Assembly (NCBI GenBank): GCA_903857665.1
Contig: CAIOFV010000122.1
Span: 62,001 to 126,000, forward strand
Length of the DNA: 64,000 bases
Reading direction: 5' to 3'
From: an uncultured Myxococcales bacterium
GTDB lineage: Bacteria; Myxococcota_A; UBA9042; DTJE01
Part shown: piece by piece, positions 42,999 to 51,638 of the stretch
Position numbering within the stretch: the stretch's first letter is position 1
Layout: every line of letters starts with the position of its first letter
The notes under the pieces: generated by a model
Told to the model about the DNA's origin: nothing
What the model saw: the letters and a program-made list of their open reading frames with translations, nothing else
Database searches by the model: none
Position numbers and translations under genes: made by a program

Positions 42999-44087
42999 CT
43001 ACGGCACCAGGCCGACGTTGAACTGCGGGCTGTAGACGTCGATCGGCCCGCCGGTGCACTGGGCCCCGCTCAACGGCTTGTCGATGACACAGCCGGTCCA
43101 GTACTGCCCGTGCAGGCGGAACGTCGGGAAGGAACCCATGTCGCTCGGCGCGGTCCAGGCGAAGTCCTTGTACCCTTCGCCGGCGGCCACGTGGTGCGCC
43201 GTACCCTCGACCCCGCAGACCACGGGCGGGCCCTTGTTCGTCCAGTCGCCGCTGGTGGCGTCGCGCAGTTCGATGGAATAGGTCGAGCACCCGCCGAGGA
43301 AGAGGTCTGCAGCCGTGAGGTCGTACCAGGTGACCGGGATGGTTTCGCCCGGGCTGAACAGCGTCCCGGGCACCCACAACAGGACCGACTGCTGGCCCTC
43401 GGGCATCCTGCACGATCCGGCCGCGTCCTCCATGGGGCAGGAACCGCAAGGCACGCACTTCGAGGCGCCCTGGCAACTTGCACCGGCCGGGCACTCCGCG
43501 TCGGTCCAGCACCCCTCGGCCCTGGCGGGCTGCGCGAGGCAGCGCCCCTCGATCCCGGACGGGATGTTGGCCCCGTAGCACGTCAACCCGTCGCTGCAAT
43601 GGGCGTCCACCCAGCACCCGTCGCCCAGGCAGAACGCCTTCACGCAATAGGCCGACGGCATGATGCCGCAGTGGGGGCAGGGCAGGCGGACGCACGCCTC
43701 ACCGGCGCCACAATCGCCCGGGGTGCCTTCGCTGTGGCACTCCCTGGGGGTCACCTGCGTCACGTCGTCGCAGTTCGAGAGGCAGTCGGCGGGCACGTCA
43801 GCCGGCACATCGGCAGGCAATTCGCCGGTGACCTCCGGGTCGGGCACGTCGCCGATCACCCCGTCCAGGACATCGACCGCGTCCATCGGACCCGGGTCGG
43901 CAGGCACTTCGGCCGGCGTCACGTCGGCGCCCGCCGTGTCCCCCGGGACGTCCGGAGCATCGACGTCGCCGGTGCCCGGGTCGCCCTGGATCACGGGGTC
44001 CTTCACGACATAGGTGCAGGCGGGAGCCCAGGCCGAAACAGCAGCCAGCACCGCGCCGCAGATCCACCGGGACGTCGTGCGCTTCAT
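42999..44087 (-). CDS. Asp-rich tethered, Cys-rich lipoprotein
   Basis: 362 residues. The signal peptide carries lipobox WAPAC (Cys near residue 24) and an Asp/Val/Pro tether follows (about 35-100). Cys-rich modules come next (about 100-215: CPHCGIMPSAYC, CWVDAHCSDGLTC, CWTDAECPAGASC). A beta-sandwich-like end (about 225-362) has GTLFSPGETIPVTWYDLT. The CWTD module recurs in the lipoprotein at 44821. The start is ATG at 44087: the Shine-Dalgarno GGGAGG is 7 nt upstream, whereas the in-frame ATG at 44093 is only 1 nt from it. Surface display is inferred; the function is unknown. Confidence 0.72.
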   Translation of the reverse strand: MKRTTSRWICGAVLAAVSAWAPACTYVVKDPVIQGDPGTGDVDAPDVPGDTAGADVTPAEVPADPGPMDAVDVLDGVIGDVPDPEVTGELPADVPADVPADCLSNCDDVTQVTPRECHSEGTPGDCGAGEACVRLPCPHCGIMPSAYCVKAFCLGDGCWVDAHCSDGLTCYGANIPSGIEGRCLAQPARAEGCWTDAECPAGASCQGASKCVPCGSCPMEDAAGSCRMPEGQQSVLLWVPGTLFSPGETIPVTWYDLTAADLFLGGCSTYSIELRDATSGDWTNKGPPVVCGVEGTAHHVAAGEGYKDFAWTAPSDMGSFPTFRLHGQYWTGCVIDKPLSGAQCTGGPIDVYSPQFNVGLVP

Positions 44088-44134
44088 CGTCATCCTCCCG
44101 GGCATGATCGCCCCGACGCTGCCCTTGCAGGGAC

Positions 44135-44143
44135 AGGATACCA
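44135..44143 (-). promoter_or_regulatory. Candidate extended -10 promoter of the lipoprotein gene at 44087
   Basis: TGG plus TATCCT on the minus strand, 48 nt before the start. A TTGACG lies 21 bp further up, which is too far for a normal spacer. Confidence 0.35.
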
Positions 44144-44182
44144 GCAAAGAGGCTGCCGCGCCGTCAACCCCTCGGCGCGACG

Positions 44183-44211
44183 TTGATCCCGGAGCATCCA
44201 CGCGGTACCGT
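44183..44211 (+). promoter_or_regulatory. Candidate promoter of the flavin reductase gene
   Basis: TTGATC (44183-44188), a 17-bp spacer, TACCGT (44206-44211), 62 nt before the GTG at 44274. Confidence 0.45.
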
Positions 44212-44273
44212 AGCGCATCCGGTAGACGTCGTGCGCCGGGACCCGCCAGGGCGCGGCCGAGGGAGGATTCGCC

Positions 44274-44807
44274 GTGAAGCAGATCGACTGGGACCAGGCC
44301 ATCACGCTCCTTTCGCCCCACTCGTACGCGCTGCTGTCCACCCTGGGGACCAACGGCAGGGCCAACCTGATGGGGGTCGGGTGGTGGACCATCGTGTCGT
44401 GGAACCCGCCCCAGGTGGCCGTGTCGATCGGGCAGGCGCAGTACTCGCGCGAATGCCTCGACGCGATTCCCGAGTTCGGCCTGTGCTTTCCCTCGGAGCG
44501 GCAGGCGAGGGGGGCCTGGATCTGCGGGTCGGTGTCCGGCCGCGACGGGGACAAGTTCGCGATGGCGGGCTTCCGGCCTGCAAGCGCCGGGGTCATCCGT
44601 CCGCCGCTCGTGGACGGCGCGACGGTCGGGTTCGAATGCCGCGTCGTGAACCGGGTCGAGTCCGGCGACCACGTCCTGTTCATCGGCGAGGTCGTAGGGA
44701 TCCGCGGCACGCCCGAGTCGCCCATGCACCTCTACTCCATTCATTACAACAAACTGGTCGCCATCGACAAGGATCTGAGGCTCGACGACGCCCCCGGCCA
44801 GGAGTGA
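44274..44807 (+). CDS. Flavin reductase family (FMN-binding split-barrel) protein
   Basis: 177 residues with the flavin-reductase-like split barrel. YALLSTLGTNGRANLMGVGWWTIVSWNPPQVAVSI is the typical flavin-binding start, followed by a FECRVVNRVESGDHVLFIGEVVGI core. Such proteins bind FMN and either reduce flavin with NAD(P)H or act as flavoproteins in anaerobes. GTG has GGGAGG 7 nt upstream. It stands alone between two Cys-rich lipoprotein genes on the other strand. Confidence 0.88.
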   Translation: MKQIDWDQAITLLSPHSYALLSTLGTNGRANLMGVGWWTIVSWNPPQVAVSIGQAQYSRECLDAIPEFGLCFPSERQARGAWICGSVSGRDGDKFAMAGFRPASAGVIRPPLVDGATVGFECRVVNRVESGDHVLFIGEVVGIRGTPESPMHLYSIHYNKLVAIDKDLRLDDAPGQE

Positions 44808-44820
44808 ACCGGGCGCCGCG

Positions 44821-46437
44821 TCAGGCCCCGGGGGTCGGGCAGGCGGAAAAGTCGGGCTGGCAGAGCGTGGGCGCCACCTTTCGCCCGATGTACTCCAGGC
44901 CGCTGACGCCGTCCAGGAAGGTCGCGGTCGCGTGGGACGCGTCCGTGAAGGTCACGTCCCAGTCCCCCTGGAAGCCGTCGCGCGGATCGCAGTACAGGTT
45001 CAGCGACACGTGGATCCTCAACTGACCGCCTGCGGAGGGCACGGGTTCCCACGCGCCGCGCTGGGGCCAGGTCGTCGGCGAGTCCTCGCACGGCAGGGGA
45101 GGGAGGTCGGCCAGGAAGACCGCGGACGGTTCGAAATGGGCGCGCCGCAAGCCGCCGTCGAATTCGAAACGCAGGTAGGCCGCCCGGGTCGGCGGGCCCG
45201 CCACCTCCAGCAGCCAGGCACCCTGGAGCCACGACGCGTGCGGTTCGGCGGGCAGGCAGCGCCCGGGGGCCATGCACGCCTCCCCGGGCCGGGTGCACTC
45301 CACATCGGAAACGCACAGCGCGCACCTCGTCAACCCGCAACCTTCGTAAGGATGATCATCGAGCGGCGTGCAGTCCTGCCAATCGCCACACGAGTGCCCG
45401 AAGGCCCGGTCGCAGGTGTAGACGGCGCAGGGGGACTCCCCCAGGGTAACGTATGAGCATCCCGGCCCGACGTCGGAATGGACCGCCGGGGGACAGGTCG
45501 CGTCGGCAGGATCGACGCACCGCCCCATCAGGCAGACGGTGCCTTCCGCCCCGCATTGGGACGTGTCCCGGCATTCGACGCAGGAACCGAACAGGCACAA
45601 GGCCCCGGCGCGGGCCCCGGGGCCGAAGGAGGGACAGTCGGCGTCGGTGCGGCAGGGTTCGGGACGAGGCGCGATCCGGGGACAGGCGCCCGGGGGTGCA
45701 TCGTCCCAGAGGTACGTGAACGGGCCGTCGGCCAGCGCGCCCACCCACGGCGAGCACGCGGCCGGAGGGGTCGCGCAAACCGCCTGGCACGCGGCGATCG
45801 ACGGGAAGGTCAGCCCGCAGAAAGGCTCGCAGCCGCAGCAGCCGGGGCAGGTGGATACGCACGTCGTCCCGTCGAAGACCACCACCGACGCCGCGTCGCA
45901 GGTCTCGGTCACCCAGGCGGGGGCAAGCGTGGCGCAGGCACCTCCGACGGGGGCGCACACGCCGGGGCCCGATGTGGCCAGGAGGCAGTCCATTCCGCAC
46001 GGGCACAGGCTGGCGCCCACGCAGCCCTGGCCCAGCCCGCACTCGCCGTCCGTCCAGCAGCGTCCGGCCTCGGGATGGGCGGCGCAGACACCGTATCCGG
46101 AAGTCCCCGCCAGGCCGTCCGACGGTTCACAGGTCAGCAGCGCCTGGCAATCCCGGCCGTCCCGGCAGCATCCCGGTGGCGGCGGCGGGAGTTCCGATCC
46201 CGGAGCGTCGGCCTCGGGTGCCAGGTCCGGGGAGGCCGGGAGGTCCTCGCCGATCCCGGGGTCGGCCACGTCCCGGATCCCGATCGCGTCGTCCGGGGCG
46301 TCGGCCCCGTCGATCCGGGCATCCGGTGACGGATCCGGGTCGCCCGCGCCCTCCCCGAGGTCCATGGAGCCCTTCGACGACGCGCAGGACGCGGCCAGGG
46401 CGGCGACCAGAAGGGCGGCGAGCGGGTGTCGGCGCAT
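44821..46437 (-). CDS. Large Cys-rich tethered lipoprotein
   Basis: 538 residues. The signal peptide carries lipobox LAASC (Cys near residue 18). The tether is Asp/Pro-rich (about 25-90) and several Cys-rich modules follow (about 90-390). These include CWTDGECGLGQGCVGASLC, similar to the module in the 42999 lipoprotein, and a CGLTFPSIAACQAVC segment that recalls a Kunitz-type end. The C-terminal about 130 residues look beta-rich (WLLEVAGPPTRAAYLRFEFDG). About 45 cysteines imply many disulfides outside the cell. Function unknown. The gene ends 14 nt after the flavin reductase stop. Confidence 0.72.
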   Translation of the reverse strand: MRRHPLAALLVAALAASCASSKGSMDLGEGAGDPDPSPDARIDGADAPDDAIGIRDVADPGIGEDLPASPDLAPEADAPGSELPPPPPGCCRDGRDCQALLTCEPSDGLAGTSGYGVCAAHPEAGRCWTDGECGLGQGCVGASLCPCGMDCLLATSGPGVCAPVGGACATLAPAWVTETCDAASVVVFDGTTCVSTCPGCCGCEPFCGLTFPSIAACQAVCATPPAACSPWVGALADGPFTYLWDDAPPGACPRIAPRPEPCRTDADCPSFGPGARAGALCLFGSCVECRDTSQCGAEGTVCLMGRCVDPADATCPPAVHSDVGPGCSYVTLGESPCAVYTCDRAFGHSCGDWQDCTPLDDHPYEGCGLTRCALCVSDVECTRPGEACMAPGRCLPAEPHASWLQGAWLLEVAGPPTRAAYLRFEFDGGLRRAHFEPSAVFLADLPPLPCEDSPTTWPQRGAWEPVPSAGGQLRIHVSLNLYCDPRDGFQGDWDVTFTDASHATATFLDGVSGLEYIGRKVAPTLCQPDFSACPTPGA

Positions 46438-46467
46438 CCGGGTCTCCAGCGCATGCGGTTCGCGGGG

Positions 46468-46473
46468 ATTATA
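46468..46473 (-). promoter_or_regulatory. Consensus -10 of the Cys-rich lipoprotein gene
   Basis: A perfect TATAAT on the minus strand, 31 nt before the ATG at 46437; the -35 region is poor. Confidence 0.4.
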
Positions 46474-46551
46474 GCCTTCCCGGCCAGCGGCGCGTCGGAT
46501 TCGCGGGCACGCCCCTTTCCACGTGGGATCGCCGGGTTGGAAGCATCACCC

Positions 46552-46580
46552 TTGGAAACCTGCGATCGCGTGCATACCTT
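46552..46580 (+). promoter_or_regulatory. Candidate promoter of the DUF962 gene
   Basis: TTGGAA (46552-46557), a 17-bp spacer, TACCTT (46575-46580), 32 nt before the ATG at 46613. Confidence 0.4.
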
Positions 46581-46612
46581 CTGGTGTCGCCTGTCATCGG
46601 GGAGAACGATCC

Positions 46613-47119
46613 ATGCTGGAAACACTGGTGAACCGGTTGCCCAAGGGACGGGATCGCGGCATCGCGCTGACGGTCGGGGGAATGGCAGCCCTCCTGGCCG
46701 GCAGCAAGGGCCTGGCCGCGACGATGTTCGCGGGAGGCCTGTCGGACCTGGAGCAGGCCTGGCGCGCGGCGCATCCCGGGTTCCACGGGGACCTGAAGGC
46801 GCGCTGGGCGGAGGCAGTGTCCTTCTACGAGGCGACCCATCGGGACCCGACCAACCGGGTCCTGCACGTCGCGGGAATCCCGTTGATCCTCGGCGGCGCG
46901 GTCGGGCTGCTGCTGGCGCCCTCCTACTCGCCACCGTGGTGGGTTTCGGCCGGCGCCTTCGGGACCGGGTGGGCCTTGAACATCGTGGGGCATGCGGTGT
47001 TCGAAAAGAACCGCCCGGCCTTCGCGGACGACCCGCTGTCCTTCCTGGCGGGACCCGTCTGGGACCTCGGCCAGGTGAAGGGGCTGGTCCGCCGCAAGGC
47101 TCCCGCGATGGCGGCCTGA
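46613..47119 (+). CDS. DUF962 / Mpo1-like membrane protein
   Basis: 168 residues. Hydrophobic helices lie at about 17-42 and 88-140. Between them is FYEATHRDPTNRVLHVAGIPL, the His-rich signature of the DUF962 (yeast YGL010w/Mpo1) family, and GHAVFEKNRPAFADDP follows. Yeast Mpo1 is an iron-dependent dioxygenase that shortens 2-hydroxy fatty acids; whether bacterial members do the same is open. ATG has GGGGAGA about 8 nt upstream. Confidence 0.85.
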   Translation: MLETLVNRLPKGRDRGIALTVGGMAALLAGSKGLAATMFAGGLSDLEQAWRAAHPGFHGDLKARWAEAVSFYEATHRDPTNRVLHVAGIPLILGGAVGLLLAPSYSPPWWVSAGAFGTGWALNIVGHAVFEKNRPAFADDPLSFLAGPVWDLGQVKGLVRRKAPAMAA

Positions 47120-47128
47120 CCCGCCGTC

Positions 47129-48667
47129 CTAGCGCGAGGTCCGCACCAACTGCAGCCGGATCGTGCCGGGCACCGGCCCCTCGGTTGGAAGGACCTTGTC
47201 GCGCTGCTGCTCGAGCACCAGGAAGGCCGCCTGCTTGCCGTTCGGCGACACCCCGATCAGCGGGTTCCATCCCAGATCGGACCGATGGTCGGTGGCCAGG
47301 AGGCGCTGGCGGAAGATGGTCGCCAACTTCCAGTCGCTGCCGGTACGGAACGCGTACCGCGCCTGGCCCGGATCGAACTGTTGGACCAGGTCGCTCCCGT
47401 GGGACGCGGCGATGTCGGAAAACGCCACGTGGATCCCGCCGCTGCCGCTCGGGACCACGACCATCGGGGCCCAGCCGGTGAATCGCTTGCCGTCCCCGCC
47501 CAGGTAGCCGTCGGTTTCCTGGACGATCACCTGCGAGCCCCAGGAGCCATCCTGCGCCTGCATGGCAAGTTCCAACTGGGCGTAGGCATAGTCCGGGGTG
47601 CCGTTCGGCCCGTCCTCGATGCGCTGCAGGCGGGTGTAGGCGATCAGCGGCACGTCGTACCCGCCCAGGGCGATGGACGTCGGCAACAGGACGGCGCTGG
47701 CGTCCCCGGCGGCGACGGCCGTCGCGTAGGACCAGCCCGCGCCGTCCAGCAGGCCGTGGACGATGTCGCCGCCCTTCAGGCACACCGCGTGAAGCGCACC
47801 TCCCGAGGCGAACGCGTACCCGAAGCAGCCTCCGTCGGTCGAAGGAGGCTGGAACCGCGCGATGGTCCACGCGCCGTCCTTGACCCAGGCATGCACGCTG
47901 GCTGGATCCCCGCTCGCGAAGGTGGCCTCGAACAGCAGGTGCATCTGGCCCAGGCCATCCATGTCCGCCGCCAGGTGCCGGACCGCGGCCGGCAGCTTTC
48001 CAAGGGCGACCTCCAGGCCCGGCAGCGCGTCGAGCGACTGCCACGTGCCATCGTCCTTGAGTGTCCAGAGGTCATAGCCGGCCCGGACGTCCGAGGCCCT
48101 CCACACCCGGGGCTTGCAGCCGGTGGCCTCGTCGGAAAAGACCAGCGTCCCCGAGGTCGGAAGCGGGGCGTCCTTCTTGGCGGCCGTGGCAAGGTACCCG
48201 CGGGGCGGGGCCGAGACGCCGGTGCCTGCGAACACCTGCGCCACCACCGACGTGTCGAACGAGCCGTCGGGCGACTTGACCACGTCCCGGAACAGCACGC
48301 CGACCGTGCCACAGGCCGATACCCGAACGTGGGGGCTTTCGCGGCTGCCGTCCAGCGGGAACTGGGGATCGCTTCCCCAGGTGGTATCCAGGACCTGCTT
48401 TTCCAGCAGCAGGATCGGCGCCTCGGACTTGACCGGCACGTCGGATGCGTCCCCCGTGGCGTCTCCGGCCCCCTCCGCTTCCGTATCGTCGAGTGAATCG
48501 CCCGGCGCAACCTCCGGGACGTCGGCGGTCGATACGTCGCCCGGGACGTCCTCGGAGGGCACAGGCACGTCGGCCGGAGCGACGTCCCTGGCCCCCTTGC
48601 CGCCGGCGCAGCCCGCCAGTGCCAGGGCGGTCGCGACGAACATCGGGCCCAACCCGCGAATACCCAT
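47129..48667 (-). CDS. Asp-rich tethered lipoprotein with beta-propeller-like body
   Basis: 512 residues. The signal peptide carries lipobox LALAGC (Cys near residue 20) and an acidic tether follows (about 28-80; VPSEDVPGDVSTADVPEVAP). The body has repeated short blades of the form GGxxHxxF (GQMHLLFEAT, GALHAVCLKG, GGIHVAFSD) and resembles a sialidase-type beta-propeller. No catalytic set is recognised. ATG at 48667 has GGAGG 8 nt upstream; the open frame extends further 5' without a better start. It diverges from the tetR gene. Confidence 0.72.
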   Translation of the reverse strand: MGIRGLGPMFVATALALAGCAGGKGARDVAPADVPVPSEDVPGDVSTADVPEVAPGDSLDDTEAEGAGDATGDASDVPVKSEAPILLLEKQVLDTTWGSDPQFPLDGSRESPHVRVSACGTVGVLFRDVVKSPDGSFDTSVVAQVFAGTGVSAPPRGYLATAAKKDAPLPTSGTLVFSDEATGCKPRVWRASDVRAGYDLWTLKDDGTWQSLDALPGLEVALGKLPAAVRHLAADMDGLGQMHLLFEATFASGDPASVHAWVKDGAWTIARFQPPSTDGGCFGYAFASGGALHAVCLKGGDIVHGLLDGAGWSYATAVAAGDASAVLLPTSIALGGYDVPLIAYTRLQRIEDGPNGTPDYAYAQLELAMQAQDGSWGSQVIVQETDGYLGGDGKRFTGWAPMVVVPSGSGGIHVAFSDIAASHGSDLVQQFDPGQARYAFRTGSDWKLATIFRQRLLATDHRSDLGWNPLIGVSPNGKQAAFLVLEQQRDKVLPTEGPVPGTIRLQLVRTSR

Positions 48668-48692
48668 GATCGTAACCTCCGTTCGATCGCAC

Positions 48693-48720
48693 GTTATCAA
48701 CACATGGCTCCCCGGCGCAA
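48693..48720 (-). promoter_or_regulatory. Candidate promoter of the beta-propeller lipoprotein gene
   Basis: Minus strand: TTGCGC (48720-48715), a 16-bp spacer, GATAAC (48698-48693), 25 nt before the ATG at 48667. Confidence 0.35.
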
Positions 48721-48777
48721 GCGCTACGAAATCCCCCCCCGCGGGCCGCGATTGCCCTCGAACCGCCACGCGAGCCC

Positions 48778-48806
48778 TTGACACGCTGCGTCAAAACACC
48801 CACTAT
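48778..48806 (+). promoter_or_regulatory. Candidate promoter of the tetR-export operon
   Basis: A perfect TTGACA (48778-48783), a 17-bp spacer, CACTAT (48801-48806). The expected start near 48813 lies just before the palindrome at 48822-48837, a classic place for repressor control. Confidence 0.5.
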
Positions 48807-48821
48807 TCGCGCCGAACCATG

Positions 48822-48837
48822 GTAACCGTCTGGTTAC
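48822..48837. promoter_or_regulatory. Candidate TetR operator
   Basis: GTAACC, four bases, GGTTAC: a perfect 6-bp dyad between the promoter and the tetR start codon. Its size and shape are typical for TetR-family operators, suggesting autorepression. Confidence 0.5.
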
Positions 48838-48853
48838 TTCTGGAGGTAGGGCC

Positions 48854-49483
48854 ATGCTCGACGATAGCCAGGGACGCAAGCGCCGCGACCGGGACACCAC
48901 GCAGGCCCTGCTGCTCGAAGCGGCGGAGCGCCTGTTCGTACGGAAGGGCTTCGACGGTGCCCGAATCGACGAGGTCGCCGGCCTGGCCGACGTGAACAAG
49001 CGCATGATCTACGCCTACTTCAAGGACAAGGTCGGGCTGTGGCACGAGGTGCTGGAGCACTGCCTGGCCCGCCTGGTCGATGCGACCCGGGGCGAACTGG
49101 ACCCGAACGCGGACGCCCGGGAGCAGGCCACGCAGGTGATTCGACGCTACGTGGACTTCCTGGCGGTGAACCCCGGCATCGTGCGGCTGCTGGCGTGGGA
49201 GAGCCTGAACGACGGGCGCCGGCCGGGCCCCCGCGTGGACGATGCCCTGGCCAGGGGCCTCGAGGATCTGCACGGCATCCTGAAGCGCGGCGTCGAGCGG
49301 GGGACCTTCCGCGCGGACCTGGATCCGCAACTGATCGTGCTGGGGATCGTGCACCTGTGCAGCGGGTGGTTCCGAGGGCGCCTCGGCGCCTCGCTGTTCG
49401 GCGAGGACCCGACGCGGCCGGGGCGGACGAAGCAGTTCCGGGAGCACGCGGTACGGATGATCCTGGATGGAATCAGCGCCTGA
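48854..49483 (+). CDS. TetR-family transcriptional regulator
   Basis: 209 residues. The N-terminal helix-turn-helix (about 15-62) has AERLFVRKGFDGARIDEVAGLADVNKRMIYAYFKDKVGLW. The C-terminal ligand domain has the TetR_C-like WESLNDGRRPGP region. It is probably a repressor that senses the compound exported by the next three genes. ATG has GGAGG 7-8 nt upstream. It lies 27 nt from the adaptor gene in the same direction. Confidence 0.93.
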   Translation: MLDDSQGRKRRDRDTTQALLLEAAERLFVRKGFDGARIDEVAGLADVNKRMIYAYFKDKVGLWHEVLEHCLARLVDATRGELDPNADAREQATQVIRRYVDFLAVNPGIVRLLAWESLNDGRRPGPRVDDALARGLEDLHGILKRGVERGTFRADLDPQLIVLGIVHLCSGWFRGRLGASLFGEDPTRPGRTKQFREHAVRMILDGISA

Positions 49484-49510
49484 TCCGGGGGCGAAGACGA
49501 GGAGATGACG

Positions 49511-50479
49511 ATGCGACGAAGCGTTCCGGCGTTGGCGATGGCGGTGGCGGCCCTGGCGATGGCGTGGCCCGGCTGCGCCCGCAGGGAGGAGGCTCCCAAG
49601 GTGGTGACCGGGCTGGTCGATGCGACCGAAATCGACGTCGCGTCCAAGATCCCGGCGCGGATCACCGAAGTGAAGATCCGCGAAGGCGACCGCGTCACGA
49701 AGGGCCAGCCGCTGGTGGCGCTTGAAAGCGAGGAGATCGCCGCCAAGATCACCCAGGTGGCGTCGGCCATCGAGGCCGCCAAGGCCAAGCTGACGATGGC
49801 CCGCAACGGCGCGCGCGTGGAAGAGCGGCAGCAGGCCCAGAAGGCGACCGACGCGGCCCAGCACCAGTTGGACCTGGCGACCAAGATGTACGACCGCCTG
49901 TCGAAACTGGTCAAGGAAGGCAGCGTGCCGCAGGCGACCTACGACGACGTGGAGTTCAAGTTCCAGGCCGCGCAGGACCAGTTGTCGATCGCGCAGGCCC
50001 GGCTGCACATGGTCAAGGAAGGCGCCCGGACCGAGGAGGTCGAGGCGCTGGAGGCCCTGGTGCGCCAGGCCGAGGCCGGTCTGGCCGAGGTCGAGTCCTA
50101 CGGCCGCGAGCGCGAGCAGGCCTCGCCTGTGGACGGCGAGATTGCCCGCATCGTGCTGCACGAAGGCGAGTTGGCCGCGACCGGCTACCCGATCCTGACC
50201 ATCGTGCTGGTCGATACCCCCTGGGCCTCCTTCGCGATCCGCGAGGACCTGCTGAAGGACCTGAAGGTCGGCACGCACATGACGGGCGAGGTACCGGCCC
50301 TGGGCCACAGCGTGGACTTCGAGGTGTTTTCGATCGCCGCGATGGGCGACTTCGCCACCTGGAAGGCGACCAACGCGAAGGATTCGTTCGACCTCAAGAC
50401 GTTCGAGGTCAAGGCCCGGCCCGCGGCGAAGGTCGAGGGGCTTCGACCGGGCATGACGGTCCGCTGGACGCGAGGGTAG
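49511..50479 (+). CDS. HlyD-like periplasmic adaptor lipoprotein (efflux)
   Basis: 322 residues. The signal peptide carries lipobox AWPGC (Cys near residue 21). The first half-lipoyl/barrel segment is VASKIPARITEVKIREGDRVTKGQPLVALES. A long helical hairpin (about 80-190) is followed by the second half (SPVDGEIARIVLHEGELAATGYPILTIV) and a beta-barrel. It belongs to the YbhG-like membrane-fusion proteins that join inner-membrane exporters to an outer-membrane channel. ATG at 49511 is preferred because GAGGAG is 6 nt upstream; the ATG at 49505 touches it. Confidence 0.9.
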   Translation: MRRSVPALAMAVAALAMAWPGCARREEAPKVVTGLVDATEIDVASKIPARITEVKIREGDRVTKGQPLVALESEEIAAKITQVASAIEAAKAKLTMARNGARVEERQQAQKATDAAQHQLDLATKMYDRLSKLVKEGSVPQATYDDVEFKFQAAQDQLSIAQARLHMVKEGARTEEVEALEALVRQAEAGLAEVESYGREREQASPVDGEIARIVLHEGELAATGYPILTIVLVDTPWASFAIREDLLKDLKVGTHMTGEVPALGHSVDFEVFSIAAMGDFATWKATNAKDSFDLKTFEVKARPAAKVEGLRPGMTVRWTRG

Positions 50480-50480
50480 C

Positions 50481-51638
50481 GTGGCGATGGGCGCATGGTG
50501 GCGAGGGTTTTCCGGCCTCTGGCGCCGGCTGGTGACGCATCCGCAGACCGTGGCCATGCTGGTCGTGATGCTCGCCCTGTCCTGGCTGGCGGTGCAGATC
50601 TACGCCGGGCTGGTGGTGACCGCGGTGCCGACCGCGATCTACGACTTCGACCAGTCGAAGGTGTCCCGGGCCCTGTGGATTTCCATCTCCGCGCCTCGCG
50701 AGATCGCCGTGGTCGAATCCCCCCCCACGCTGGACGAGGCGTGGGAACGGCTGGGCGACGGGCGCCTGGGCGCTGTGGTCGTCATCCCCCGGGGCCTGTC
50801 GGACGCCCTCAAGAAGGGCCACGAAATGGCCGTCACGGTCGCTGTCGATGGCGGCAACATCCTGATCGGCAAGAACGTGTTCAAGGCGCTGGCCAAGGCG
50901 GTGGGCCAGGTGTCGGCGGGCGTCCAGGTGACCACGCTGCGCAAGATGGGCGCCCGGAAGGAGCAGTCGGTGTCCCTCGCAGTTCCGATCGCCACGGACG
51001 AGCACCCGATCCGGAACCCGGGCACCAACTACGGCGTGTACGTGGCGCCCGGCCTGGTCTTCTTCATGCTGCACGTCTTCGTGCTGCTGCTGGGGCTGAC
51101 GATCTACCTGCCGGGACGCCACCCATCGACGCCCATGGAGGCCGTCGGGGCCCTGACCGCGGCGTTCCTGGTATGCGTCGGCATCGGCATGGCTTTCGCG
51201 TACGTCTGGCTGCGCCCGCTGTCAATCGTCCCGGCCTCGGGGCCGGCGTGGACCCTGCTGTGGGTGACCTGCCTGGTCGCGCTGGACCTGCTGATGGCGT
51301 CGATGTTCGTCGCCCTGATGCACACGCCCCTGGCCGCCGTGCAGGTCACGATCGTCATCGGGATGATGTCCATGATGCTGTCGGGGATCACGTGGCCGAC
51401 GGACCGCTTCCCGCCGGCCCTGCAGGAAATCGCCTCCTGGATCCCGTTCACGCCGTTCGCGAAGGGGCTGCAGACGCTGCTCCACATTCCCGCCGGCATT
51501 GACGAACTGGCCCCGCACCTGCGCTCGTTCGCCCGGCAGGCCGTGCTGTTCTCGTCGGTCGGCCTGATCGCCCTGGGTGTACGCCGGATCGCGGCACGGA
51601 TCCGGGCGGGCCGCGCGTTGCAGGGGAGGGCGCCATGA
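50481..51638 (+). CDS. ABC-2 type permease (first of two)
   Basis: 385 residues. One N-terminal helix (about 20-42) is followed by a large periplasmic part and five helices in the C-terminal half. The ABC-2 membrane signature is ITWPTDRFPPALQEIASWIPFTP. It starts two bases after the adaptor stop at GTG 50481, or ATG 50487. In YbhS/YbhR-type exporters two such subunits pair with an ATPase; none is encoded here. Confidence 0.9.
   Translation: MAMGAWWRGFSGLWRRLVTHPQTVAMLVVMLALSWLAVQIYAGLVVTAVPTAIYDFDQSKVSRALWISISAPREIAVVESPPTLDEAWERLGDGRLGAVVVIPRGLSDALKKGHEMAVTVAVDGGNILIGKNVFKALAKAVGQVSAGVQVTTLRKMGARKEQSVSLAVPIATDEHPIRNPGTNYGVYVAPGLVFFMLHVFVLLLGLTIYLPGRHPSTPMEAVGALTAAFLVCVGIGMAFAYVWLRPLSIVPASGPAWTLLWVTCLVALDLLMASMFVALMHTPLAAVQVTIVIGMMSMMLSGITWPTDRFPPALQEIASWIPFTPFAKGLQTLLHIPAGIDELAPHLRSFARQAVLFSSVGLIALGVRRIAARIRAGRALQGRAP

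Noticed and set aside
45750-45860. Kunitz-type inhibitor domain in the Cys-rich lipoprotein
   Set aside because: The end CGLTFPSIAACQAVC is Kunitz-like, but the upstream cysteine spacing and reactive-site region do not fit a full domain.
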